In this document: in pieces, positions 1 through 7,265 of the stretch
Layout: each line of letters begins with the position of its first letter
Position numbering within the stretch: position 1 is the stretch's first letter
IMG/VR virus record: IMGVR_UViG_3300023223_000422
Span: 1-25,125 of that record
Reading direction: 5' to 3' (one strand)
Length of the DNA stretch: 25,125 nt
From: a virus
The notes under the pieces: model-generated
Told to the model about the DNA's origin: nothing
Databases searched by the model: none
Seen by the model: only the letters and a program-made list of their open reading frames with translations
Position numbers and translations under genes: made by a program

Positions 1-51
1 GAGAGACTTGACAGATTTATTAAAGGGATTAGTGGGCCAAAGCTATAAATC

Positions 52-150
52 AATGGTTCGTTTTTAGCGCGGCTTAAAATGCCATAGTTTTATTACCCTT
101 TTATTTAAGCATATTAGCTTAAAAGGGTAATTATTTAATGGTTCGTTTTT
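52..150. repeat. 14-bp direct repeat pair flanking an inverted repeat
   Basis: AATGGTTCGTTTTT occurs at 52-65 and again, without mismatch, at 137-150 (85-bp offset). The two copies bracket the inverted repeat at 93-130. The role is unknown. It could be left by a duplication or recombination event, or be a paired protein-binding site. Confidence 0.7.
93..130. repeat. Inverted repeat TTACCCTTTT / AAAAGGGTAA
   Basis: The left arm at 93-110 and the right arm at 117-130 share TTACCCTTTT...AAGC against GCTT...AAAAGGGTAA, with an extra four bases bulged in the left arm and a loop of about six bases. It could terminate a plus-strand gene ending at 48 or 66, but the downstream sequence TTATTTAATG is only moderately T-rich. 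It is symmetrical enough to work on either strand. Confidence 0.55.
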
Positions 151-168
151 CATTGTCAATGGGCTGTC

Positions 169-212
169 TTATATTTTATTTCAATATAAGTTATATTTTA
201 TTTCAGTATAAA
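169..212. repeat. Two tandem 22-bp AT-rich units, each a potential hairpin
   Basis: The unit TTATATTTTATTTCAATATA starts at 169 and is repeated from 191 with one A-to-G change. Each unit begins with TTATATT and ends with AATATAA or AGTATAA, so each can fold back on itself. Function unknown. Confidence 0.75.
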
Positions 213-247
213 TCATTCTGTGGTATTAGAATGCTCGAAATGCCCAC

Positions 248-293
248 TCCCATCAACCCAGAGATGGGAATCCCATCAACCCAGAGATGGGAA
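248..293. repeat. Two perfect tandem 23-bp units, each a 7-bp-stem hairpin
   Basis: Units 248-270 and 271-293 are identical. Each contains TCCCATC, an 8-base spacer, then GATGGGA, so it can form a 7-bp stem or pair with its neighbour. Identical adjacent units imply recent duplication or selection. They could be a binding site, an RNA processing element, or part of a packaging or replication signal. Confidence 0.85.
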
Positions 294-324
294 TAATACG
301 CTCTTTTTTGAGCTTAAAACGCTT

Positions 325-355
325 CCCCTACACTTTCAATATAAATTTGTAGGGG
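325..355 (-). terminator. Possible weak terminator hairpin of the structural operon
   Basis: CCCCTACA (325-332) pairs with TGTAGGGG (348-355), giving an 8-bp stem that starts about ten bases after the stop codon of the last virion gene. Read on the minus strand it is followed by GAAGCGTTTTAAG, which is only a weak U tract. The position suits an operon end, but the weak tail keeps confidence low. Confidence 0.4.
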
Positions 356-364
356 TGGATGAAG

Positions 365-3300
365 CTATTGAGCAGCAATGGTTTGCAAACTTACAATATT
401 TCTTGGATCGAATTGTTTCACGACCCCTCGCTGTTGCTCTATTACTCGCAACAATATACTGTTAGCTAACCGGGGATCATTCAACTTAATTCCTTGCCTT
501 ATTAAGCCCCGTATTCCGTCGAGTTCTATCAATGCTCCTTCAATAGTAATGGGCTGGCCAGCATCCTTAAGCTTGCCAACTTCCTCAATGAAAAATTGTT
601 TATCAATAACCCGGACATTAGTAAGTGTATTTGCATCTTTACTTTTGGGTACTTGAAAGTCTAACGGTATTGCCCGGACAATTATAGGCTCAACCCTTGC
701 TGCTAATTTTTCCCGGGCGGCTCTTGATCTTGATGCAGTAATGACTGACCTGATAATAGTCTCTTGGTTATTTATGATATTAGATTCAAGAGTTTTGACG
801 GTATCTGTAATACGCTGACTCTTATAAACGTTTAGCGCAGCATCAGATAAGCTAATACCTTCATTGCCTAATCCAAGTCTTGCATCTGTCGCTCTTGGGC
901 CTGGTCGATCACTAACAACTTGAAGGATTTTCTTTTTCTCAGCTAAGAATGCAGAACGTTGAGCCCCTTTTCCTTTTTTATTCCGTAATTCTTCCTCCCG
1001 TAACAGCCTGGATTCAAGGCCTTCTGTCTTAACCTCTTGTTTGGCTAGTACTTCCTGCTGCTCCTGGACGGCCTTGGATTGCTTGGCTTGGGCTTTTTGG
1101 ACTTCTTTGGCTTTCCGTCTTTGCGCTTTGGCATCTCGTTCCCTTGTCTTTATAATGTTATTATTTACCCGGTCTAAGTTAGATATTCCACGTATGATAG
1201 CGGAATTAGTAGCTAAATTTTTAGCTAACGGTGATAAGTTCTTTCCTGAGAGTGGGCTACCTGTCTCAGTATCAACCAATCCCAGCCGGGACAAAGCGCC
1301 GTGTGCTGTCTGTTGTATCGCGTTTTTAGTTGCTGGACGGTCACCAAGTTTTTGTAGAAATTCGACATTCGATTGATTGAACAGGCGATCAACATTGACA
1401 TCGAGGTAACGACTGACACCCCCGGTTAAATCTGAAATCTGATTTGCTTCTGGCGCTACTTTATTAAAGGCTTCTATCTCTCTGAGGAGATCACCCCCTA
1501 TTTGAACGCTTGGGCTTTCTGGATCACTGGCATCAATAGGGAAGCTTTTCCCGTCAGGATCAGTAAAATCTATAGCTACAGTCTGTATAATCTCCGGGTT
1601 GTTATTAACTAAGTCAGTTCCTACCCGATTGGTAAAGCGGTCGACTAAATCAGGAGTGATATTTTTATGAGAAGAGTCAACCCAGACCGTACCGTTTTCA
1701 TCCTCAAAAAATGCTCTCCCTTGGGGTGGTTGGCCTGTATCAAGTTCATGCTGAAATTTGAAAGTTTGATTATCCAATAGTCTGATATCCATATCAGCCC
1801 CGGCGAACGTCAGCATACTAAATAATGAACGGTCTTGCTTATTAAGACTTTGCAATAAAGAATTCTGAGCTTGCTGGCCTCGCTGCTGTAAAACGGTCGC
1901 TGCTGCCTGTTCAATTCGGGCCGGATCCACTATTGATTTAGCTATAGAAGGGGGTTTAGTTTTGGCCTGGAATGAGACAAAGGGTCTTGCCGGGGTTGGC
2001 TGTTGTGTCGGGGCTCTTGGGGCTCCCCGTTGTGCCTGTGGGGCTTGTATGGGTGGGCGTTGCTGCACTGCTCCCCTTGTTGGTGGCAAGACACCTGTAG
2101 GGGCGGCGGCTCCGGGAACTCGACCAATAGGCAAAGCTCCACCAAAAGCAAGGCCAGTACCTACAGCTTGCCCAATCGTTTCGGGGTCATCTGTGGCCAG
2201 TGTAGCCAATACACCCTGCAATGTCGCTGCTGATACACCATTAGCAACTGAGTTAAAAGCAATGTCTAGGGCTTTCTCCCCACCTGTCCCGGCTATGGAA
2301 ACTGCTCTCTTTACTGATTTCGATACGCTTGGATCTAAAAGGACAGCATCTAAAAATCTGATTTGCCGGGTCTGATCGCCCAATAGTTTCAATACTGTCG
2401 ACGCATCAACGGCTAAATCTGCAAACTTATCAGTGATAACCCTTCCGCCTGCTGCTGCCAGCTCTGCCTTACCCAATGAACCCAGAGCCGGGACGAATGG
2501 AGTACCAAATTTTGTGATGTTCTGGACCTGAGCGATTTCTTTGGGAGATAGTCCAAGTACTTTTGCAGTAATATTAGTTGCTGCTACTCTGGGTAAGCCT
2601 ACAACTTCTTCTGTAGCCCCTGCTAACTTGGAAACAATCCGTAATGGCTTTTCAGTAACTCGTACTGCCGTACCCAGCGCCCGGGCTCCTGCTTTGATCG
2701 TCTGCTTAACGCCCCGGCGGGTAAGGTTACTCGGTACATCTAAAATAGTGCCAGCACGTTCCGCCGCCTTACCTAATCGTGAAGCTTTTAATATCTTACC
2801 ACCCAAGCCGACACCTATTAAGTTTGTTGGATCTGCTATAACGCTGAATGCTTCTGACAATTGGGGCAATGTCTCTTCCTCTGAAAAGATAAGGCCTGCA
2901 CGCCTGATGTCTTGATCTTCAATGTCCTGCATGAAACGGTTGAACTGTCTCTCTATCGCTTGATCTTCTGGGACAAAAAGATCACCAGCCCGACCGCCTA
3001 TAGCTTCTCCGATTTCTGCAATATCAAATAATGATTTGGCAATACCCTCTGGCAGACTCTTTGCAATCTTGGAAAGCTCACCAGCACTTGCGGCTTGGGT
3101 TGTTTCACCCACTGCACCGACAGCGGTACGGCCCATCTGTAAAATACCCTGGCCAACTCCCGTAAAGAAATCCCCGGTCTTTTCGGTAAAGTCTTTCTGT
3201 TCGTCAAGCTTTGTCTTAGCTGTAAATTCCTCAAGTGTCATTTTCCTGGGATCAGAAAACTCTGTTTGAGGTCTTTTAACAGGTTCTACTTTGCCAATTT

Positions 3301-3397
3301 GCGCAAATATTTCCGCCGCTTCCTGTTCGGTTGGGGCTCGTTCTGCTTCTATTATTATCGCATCACCCTGAGACGGTTGTATTCTAAATGATGGCAT
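365..3397 (-). CDS. Large internal virion / DNA-ejection protein (1010 aa)
   Basis: This is the last and largest gene of the structural operon and probably the third ejection protein, in the position T7 gp16 holds after gp14 and gp15. No lysozyme or transglycosylase motif is visible. Residues about 70-420 are rich in Ala, Gly and amphipathic or weakly hydrophobic helices (for example 190-205 and 385-425). A Pro/Gln/Ala-rich linker covers about 427-474, and a Lys/Gln/Glu-rich coiled-coil-like helix covers about 743-825. Residues about 533-600 look like a mixed alpha/beta domain. Its ATG directly follows the TAG of the preceding gene with no clear Shine-Dalgarno, so translation is probably coupled. 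The ejection role is inferred from size, composition and position, not from sequence identity. Confidence 0.65.
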   Translation of the reverse strand: MPSFRIQPSQGDAIIIEAERAPTEQEAAEIFAQIGKVEPVKRPQTEFSDPRKMTLEEFTAKTKLDEQKDFTEKTGDFFTGVGQGILQMGRTAVGAVGETTQAASAGELSKIAKSLPEGIAKSLFDIAEIGEAIGGRAGDLFVPEDQAIERQFNRFMQDIEDQDIRRAGLIFSEEETLPQLSEAFSVIADPTNLIGVGLGGKILKASRLGKAAERAGTILDVPSNLTRRGVKQTIKAGARALGTAVRVTEKPLRIVSKLAGATEEVVGLPRVAATNITAKVLGLSPKEIAQVQNITKFGTPFVPALGSLGKAELAAAGGRVITDKFADLAVDASTVLKLLGDQTRQIRFLDAVLLDPSVSKSVKRAVSIAGTGGEKALDIAFNSVANGVSAATLQGVLATLATDDPETIGQAVGTGLAFGGALPIGRVPGAAAPTGVLPPTRGAVQQRPPIQAPQAQRGAPRAPTQQPTPARPFVSFQAKTKPPSIAKSIVDPARIEQAAATVLQQRGQQAQNSLLQSLNKQDRSLFSMLTFAGADMDIRLLDNQTFKFQHELDTGQPPQGRAFFEDENGTVWVDSSHKNITPDLVDRFTNRVGTDLVNNNPEIIQTVAIDFTDPDGKSFPIDASDPESPSVQIGGDLLREIEAFNKVAPEANQISDLTGGVSRYLDVNVDRLFNQSNVEFLQKLGDRPATKNAIQQTAHGALSRLGLVDTETGSPLSGKNLSPLAKNLATNSAIIRGISNLDRVNNNIIKTRERDAKAQRRKAKEVQKAQAKQSKAVQEQQEVLAKQEVKTEGLESRLLREEELRNKKGKGAQRSAFLAEKKKILQVVSDRPGPRATDARLGLGNEGISLSDAALNVYKSQRITDTVKTLESNIINNQETIIRSVITASRSRAAREKLAARVEPIIVRAIPLDFQVPKSKDANTLTNVRVIDKQFFIEEVGKLKDAGQPITIEGALIELDGIRGLIRQGIKLNDPRLANSILLRVIEQQRGVVKQFDPRNIVSLQTIAAQ

Positions 3398-4957
3398 CTA
3401 TTGAACAGGTGTAACAGTAAAGCTTAACCCGGTTGAGGTTCTGCCTTGGGCTGATGGGACTGGTAACGCTTCTGCTGTATCAACTCCAAACGCTGACGCT
3501 GTTGCCCGTAAGTTTCGATTAATAGCATTCTGTAATGTGATTAATGATGCTCTCGTTGCTGATGGGAATCTAAATATATCAGCAGGATTTGATATAATTG
3601 AACTGAGTATGGCTCTTTCCTGATCGCTAACAGCACCCGGCCCGATTAAAGCAAGTCGTAATTGACCTTTTAATGTTTCAGCTAATGCTGTCACTTTTGC
3701 ACGTCCAGCACGATCAAATATTAGACCGCCTGCCCCAATTTCATCAGTAGCATTAATCAAAAGGTCTAATGATTCGTCTGCTGGTACTATTTCAGCGACT
3801 AAAGAATTAACCTTGAACGCTCCTTCTTTGGTTGTCGCTAAGCCGCCAAAGAATGGGACTTCTCGTTCTATTGTTTTGGGATCGTTACCAGATAATTCCC
3901 TCAGCTTCAATTGATTTTCAAGCAAGGTCTGTTGCAAATTTGCTTTCTTGTCAGCAATTATTAACCCTTCTTTCTCTGTCTGTATCGGTAAATTTTTACC
4001 AGCTAAGTCAAAGATGCGTTGCAGCTCTTGAGGGTCCAGGTTTTCAGCTCCGGGAACTGACAGGATTGATTCAAGTACAGCCTCACGACTCAGCACAGGC
4101 GCTGGTACAGTGACTTCTCTTTCTTCAGCAATGACAGGTGACACCTCAGCTCGTTCTGCTGGCACTCCTGCTTGTCTCAGGAAACGACTTACATCAGGGA
4201 CCGCTTCAGGTTGGGCTTGATCTAAAAATATCTGTGGTTCTGTCGGTACTCTTCCTGCTTGCTCTCTGGTTGTAACCACGCCTCTTTTTAATTGGGCTTC
4301 AAGATCAGTTTGCAAATCACTTCTTTGTTGTTTTACTTCTGTTGAAGTGGTTTCCTTCCTGCGTCTTTTTGTCCCGCTGAAAGTTTTTGGAAATTGTTTA
4401 TTGACTTGAGCTTTAATAAAATCATCAACATCACGAATCGCTGCTGATCTCTGGGTTGCTGCTCTCCCTCGTCCTCGTCTTCCGGGCCTTGTCGTTTGCA
4501 ATAGTTCTGATGCCGCCGCTATATCTTCAGGTATTAAATCAAGATCAATAACAGGGTCAGGTACTTCTTCTATAAACTCTTGCGTTTCTATACCGCCAAA
4601 TTCAAAAGGCGCTTCCGGTGGTTGGGCCTCAAATCTCGCAAACGGTTCTGCTTCTGTCGGAATTAAACGAGTTTCTGTAGTGGGTTTTGCTGTGATTAAA
4701 CGATTAAGATTCTGAAATATATTACGCTGTGTTTCTCTTTTTGCTGCTCTGTTTAATCGCTCATCGCGCAAATCCAATATCTGCTCATCGCGCAATAGTT
4801 TATTTTGTTCAACCTGTTGCTGTCTAAGCTTAAAATCCTTTTCTCTGAATTCTAATTCTTGCTGACGGATTAAACGATTCTCACGAGTAGCTTCTCCACG
4901 AGCAATCCCTCGACCTACATCGCTTAACCCTTGAAATATGAATGATGCACCTGCCAT
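3398..4957 (-). CDS. Internal virion / ejection protein, helical (519 aa)
   Basis: The protein is mostly helical and charged, and contains no recognisable enzyme motif. After a short N-terminal hydrophobic stretch (residues 3-18) it runs into a long Arg/Gln/Glu-rich coiled coil (about 20-90), then an acidic, Pro-rich middle and a more globular C-terminal third (about 360-510). It is the middle of three large consecutive genes, the place of T7 gp15 in the ejection trio. An AGGT ribosome-binding sequence lies just before the ATG. The upstream gene ends four bases before it and the downstream gene starts at the next base. The function comes from gene order and composition; a tail-associated scaffold is a less likely alternative. 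Confidence 0.6.
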   Translation of the reverse strand: MAGASFIFQGLSDVGRGIARGEATRENRLIRQQELEFREKDFKLRQQQVEQNKLLRDEQILDLRDERLNRAAKRETQRNIFQNLNRLITAKPTTETRLIPTEAEPFARFEAQPPEAPFEFGGIETQEFIEEVPDPVIDLDLIPEDIAAASELLQTTRPGRRGRGRAATQRSAAIRDVDDFIKAQVNKQFPKTFSGTKRRRKETTSTEVKQQRSDLQTDLEAQLKRGVVTTREQAGRVPTEPQIFLDQAQPEAVPDVSRFLRQAGVPAERAEVSPVIAEEREVTVPAPVLSREAVLESILSVPGAENLDPQELQRIFDLAGKNLPIQTEKEGLIIADKKANLQQTLLENQLKLRELSGNDPKTIEREVPFFGGLATTKEGAFKVNSLVAEIVPADESLDLLINATDEIGAGGLIFDRAGRAKVTALAETLKGQLRLALIGPGAVSDQERAILSSIISNPADIFRFPSATRASLITLQNAINRNLRATASAFGVDTAEALPVPSAQGRTSTGLSFTVTPVQ

Positions 4958-4961
4958 GATA

Positions 4962-5957
4962 TTACCTGCCTACTATTTGGGGATTTTGAAAGCCGCCGCC
5001 GCCTAATTGTAATCTTGCCCTAGCTAAATTTGGATCTAAGCCGCCTCCGCCTCCGCTTAAAAATGAAGACCCGCCGCCAAAGCCGCCGCCTAATAAACTA
5101 AGCCCACCGCCTATAAGTGCATTACTGAAAGCATCGCCCCGTTGTTGTTGTGCTTGCGCTTGTTGGGATTCTAATCCAAGTCGTTGACTCTCCAATCCTA
5201 ACAATTGAGGATCAAGCAACGGAGCTTCACGAATTGATTGACCTGCTAAGCGGCCTGAGATACCAAGTTGCTGAGCGCCTGTTCCTGCTGCCTGTCTGGA
5301 TGCTCCCAAGATATTTAAAAATGGATTGATAGCAGCTTGACTTGTTTGCAATCCTAACTGAGCAGCACCACCTGCAAATTGACGGCGTTGGGCTTGTCTT
5401 TGTGTTGCGAATTGATTTCGGCCCAAGATTTCTTGTCCTACTGCAAAACGACCTGCTCCACGTCCACGAGCCCCGGTAGCTGCTCTTGCGGCCTGCTGTG
5501 ATTCTCGGATTTCTTCATCACTAAGACTTCTGCCTAATTGTAATTCAGAAAGCGCCTGTTCCTGTAATGTACCTGTAATATCCTGAGCACCAGCTAAAGC
5601 AGGGGATAGGCCTCTTAAGCCTTCCCTGAACTGTGGGCCGAATCGTTCTAACAAATTTATATCCCCGCCTAAAAATTGTCCTCTTTGTTGAATAAGAGAC
5701 GGGTTGATTTGCTGTTGCAGTAAAGTACTAATACCGCCTTGCGCTCCCTGCAATTGAGCAAGATTGGCTTGCAAAAATTGTGGGTCAAATTCAGCTCTTT
5801 GCTCCAATATCGCTGGGAACTGACGCCGCCGTAAACCTATTGTTTCGTCAGCTAATTCTGAGGCTGCTCTGGGTTGGGGCTGTCTAACATTGCCACGAGC
5901 AAATAAACCACCAATTAATGAACCGCCTCCTATTAATGCTGCTGCTCCAAGTGCCAT
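4962..5957 (-). CDS. Internal virion protein, Gln/Gly-rich, T7 gp14-like in position
   Basis: A 331-aa protein with a short hydrophobic N-terminal helix (residues 2-20, Ala/Gly/Leu), a long Gln-rich helical body (about 50-275) with repeated QQ and QRR patterns, a motif FGPQFREGL near residue 106, and a glycine-rich hydrophobic tail from about 283. An N-terminal membrane-active helix followed by Gln-rich helices is typical of small podoviral ejection proteins that form the first pore in the outer membrane. A strong AGGAGG lies inside the end of the upstream gene, and the first 25 bases overlap that gene. It heads the three-gene ejection block. Confidence 0.65.
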   Translation of the reverse strand: MALGAAALIGGGSLIGGLFARGNVRQPQPRAASELADETIGLRRRQFPAILEQRAEFDPQFLQANLAQLQGAQGGISTLLQQQINPSLIQQRGQFLGGDINLLERFGPQFREGLRGLSPALAGAQDITGTLQEQALSELQLGRSLSDEEIRESQQAARAATGARGRGAGRFAVGQEILGRNQFATQRQAQRRQFAGGAAQLGLQTSQAAINPFLNILGASRQAAGTGAQQLGISGRLAGQSIREAPLLDPQLLGLESQRLGLESQQAQAQQQRGDAFSNALIGGGLSLLGGGFGGGSSFLSGGGGGLDPNLARARLQLGGGGFQNPQIVGR

Positions 5958-6472
5958 AATTCTTGTACCTCCTGTATTTTTTGGGTTACTCTTAAATATT
6001 TTAAAATCTCAAAACGTTCTGCGCTAAAAGCGATATCGCCTAAAATATATTCATGTACTTTTTTAAAGTATTTTTTGTCTAAAAGATTCTCGAATGGGAT
6101 AACAATATTGTGAGTGTTTTTTTCAATTTGTTGTAATCCTGACAAGCACTCATCAATAATATAATTAGCATCTAAAGAATAATTCTTCATCGCCTTTTGA
6201 TATGAAACTCTGCATTCATCAACTGATCTTTTAATGATCAATATCTTAGAATAATTTGACTGCTCTATTACTTCTTCCGGGAATAAACAGAGGCCGCTAT
6301 CACTATCACCAGCAATTAAATCGTCGTGATCTAATGCATGTGCCATTTTATCAAAAGACTTGTACCTTAACAATCCTTCATGATGGCATATAGATAACCC
6401 TGGCATGGTGAAATAGTTTGCAAGCCATGCGGTTTGTGATCTGGGTAACCCTATGATAAAAAACTTATTCAT
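5933..6472 (-). CDS. Sulfotransferase-fold P-loop protein (179 aa)
   Basis: The N-terminus IIGLPRSQTAWL (residues 6-17) matches the 5'-phosphosulfate-binding loop of sulfotransferases (GLPRSGTTWL type). KRSVDECRVSY (81-91) matches the 3'-phosphate loop, with Arg82 and Ser90 in the expected places. At 179 aa it is shorter than typical sulfotransferases but keeps both cofactor elements. It would transfer sulfate from PAPS, or may only bind a nucleotide. It sits between the collar fibre and the ejection genes; its start overlaps the fibre stop (TAATG) and its end overlaps the next gene by 25 bases, so it is coexpressed with virion parts. The substrate is unknown: fibre tyrosines or surface glycans are guesses. 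Confidence 0.7.
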   Translation of the reverse strand: MNKFFIIGLPRSQTAWLANYFTMPGLSICHHEGLLRYKSFDKMAHALDHDDLIAGDSDSGLCLFPEEVIEQSNYSKILIIKRSVDECRVSYQKAMKNYSLDANYIIDECLSGLQQIEKNTHNIVIPFENLLDKKYFKKVHEYILGDIAFSAERFEILKYLRVTQKIQEVQELWHLEQQH

Positions 6473-7263
6473 TATAGTTTGATTATTACATTTGCGACCA
6501 TTGCGGGTGGTGTGTTTGTGTGCGCTGAACCACTGCCTGAAGCATCAACAGTAATTGTGACCGTATGAGTATGAGCCCCGGCGCTACTGGTTGGTAGCGT
6601 TGATGTGGTGGTTCCTAAATCTGCTGTGGGTAATCCTAAATTACCAGCAGCAGCACCGCCGCCTGCATGCGTAAAATAATTATGAGTATGAGCCCCAGCA
6701 GATGCAGCGGTTCCGCCTGATGTAGTATGTGTATGACTTGGACCCTCACCAGCAGTTAAAGCATGTTCTTCAACGCCTCCAAAGGCTGCTAAGGTTGCTC
6801 CGTCAACTTCTGATGCGCTGGCAGATGTTAAGCGTCCAGCAGCAGCCCCGCCCATATCATCTTTACCGAAAAATGAACGGCCTCGTGAATCTGGGGTGGG
6901 CAAACGAGAATCAATATTGAAATCCGCTAAGGCTGATGCACCCCTTGGGATATTGCTACCCGTACTATCCTCTAACTGCAATTCGCTATTAGTCGTTGCA
7001 TCCCATAATAGAGTAAATAAATCAAGTGTGTCTGAATTAGCTCGCTCTGTTGCCCCTGAGCTTGCATTACCTAATGTATTACCTGCACCTAATACATAAC
7101 CTGAAGGCGCTGTAGTACCAAAAAAGGGTAGGGCGATCCCGGTAGGTACAATATCCTCTGAATCAATAGTTGCATTTTGTAGAAAGTCATTGAGCTTTGA
7201 AGGCGTTACAGTTTCGCCTGATACCCAAACTCTCCCCGGTGTGATTGAAATTGTTGTTGCCAT
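6472..7263 (-). CDS. Tail-collar-type fibre with HxH tip motifs
   Basis: A 263-aa tail fibre of the Tail_Collar type. Residues 1-35 form an attachment segment common to short fibres (ITPGRVWVSGETVTPSKLN). About 38-135 is a collar domain with ALPFFGTTAPSGYVLG and the conserved PDSRGRSFFGKDDMGG segment. The distal third is Gly/Ala/Ser/Thr-rich and carries HTH triplets at 177-179, 192-194 and 231-233, plus His199 and His248, and ends with NTPPAMVANVIIKL, close to the usual fibre C-terminus. In T4 gp37 such HxH motifs coordinate iron ions along the trimer needle. The likely role is host receptor contact. It starts two bases after the nozzle gene and ends in a TAATG overlap with the sulfotransferase-fold gene. 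Confidence 0.85.
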   Translation of the reverse strand: MATTISITPGRVWVSGETVTPSKLNDFLQNATIDSEDIVPTGIALPFFGTTAPSGYVLGAGNTLGNASSGATERANSDTLDLFTLLWDATTNSELQLEDSTGSNIPRGASALADFNIDSRLPTPDSRGRSFFGKDDMGGAAAGRLTSASASEVDGATLAAFGGVEEHALTAGEGPSHTHTTSGGTAASAGAHTHNYFTHAGGGAAAGNLGLPTADLGTTTSTLPTSSAGAHTHTVTITVDASGSGSAHTNTPPAMVANVIIKL

Positions 7264-7265
7264 AA

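Larger units (their letters stand above)
1..364. other. Repeat-rich non-coding region at the end of the structural operon
   Basis: No convincing gene was found here. The stretch holds a 14-bp direct repeat, a long inverted repeat, two tandem repeats whose units are themselves hairpins, and a last hairpin just past the stop of the 1010-aa virion gene. Plus-strand frames 1 and 2 are open from the left edge to stops at 48 and 66, so the 3' end of a convergent plus-strand gene may lie here, but so short a stretch cannot decide it. A 52-codon plus-strand ORF (138-296) runs through both tandem repeats and looks accidental. Confidence 0.7.

Noticed and set aside
1-66. Possible 3' end of a convergent plus-strand gene (frame 1 stop at 46-48, frame 2 stop at 64-66)
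   Set aside because: Two frames are open for less than 70 bases; without the sequence to the left neither can be preferred.
52-150. tRNA-like GGTTCG T-arm signals
   Set aside because: GGTTCG occurs twice but there is no acceptor or anticodon stem around it.
169-293. CRISPR array
   Set aside because: Only two units of each type, directly adjacent with no spacers.
138-296. 52-codon plus-strand ORF starting MVRFSLSMGCL
   Set aside because: It runs through both tandem repeat arrays, lacks a Shine-Dalgarno and has an unlikely composition.
1962-2375. Plus-strand 137-codon ORF inside the large ejection gene
   Set aside because: It is the antisense shadow of the Pro/Ala-rich linker region of the 1010-aa gene; composition is Cys/Gly/Pro-biased as expected for a complement frame.
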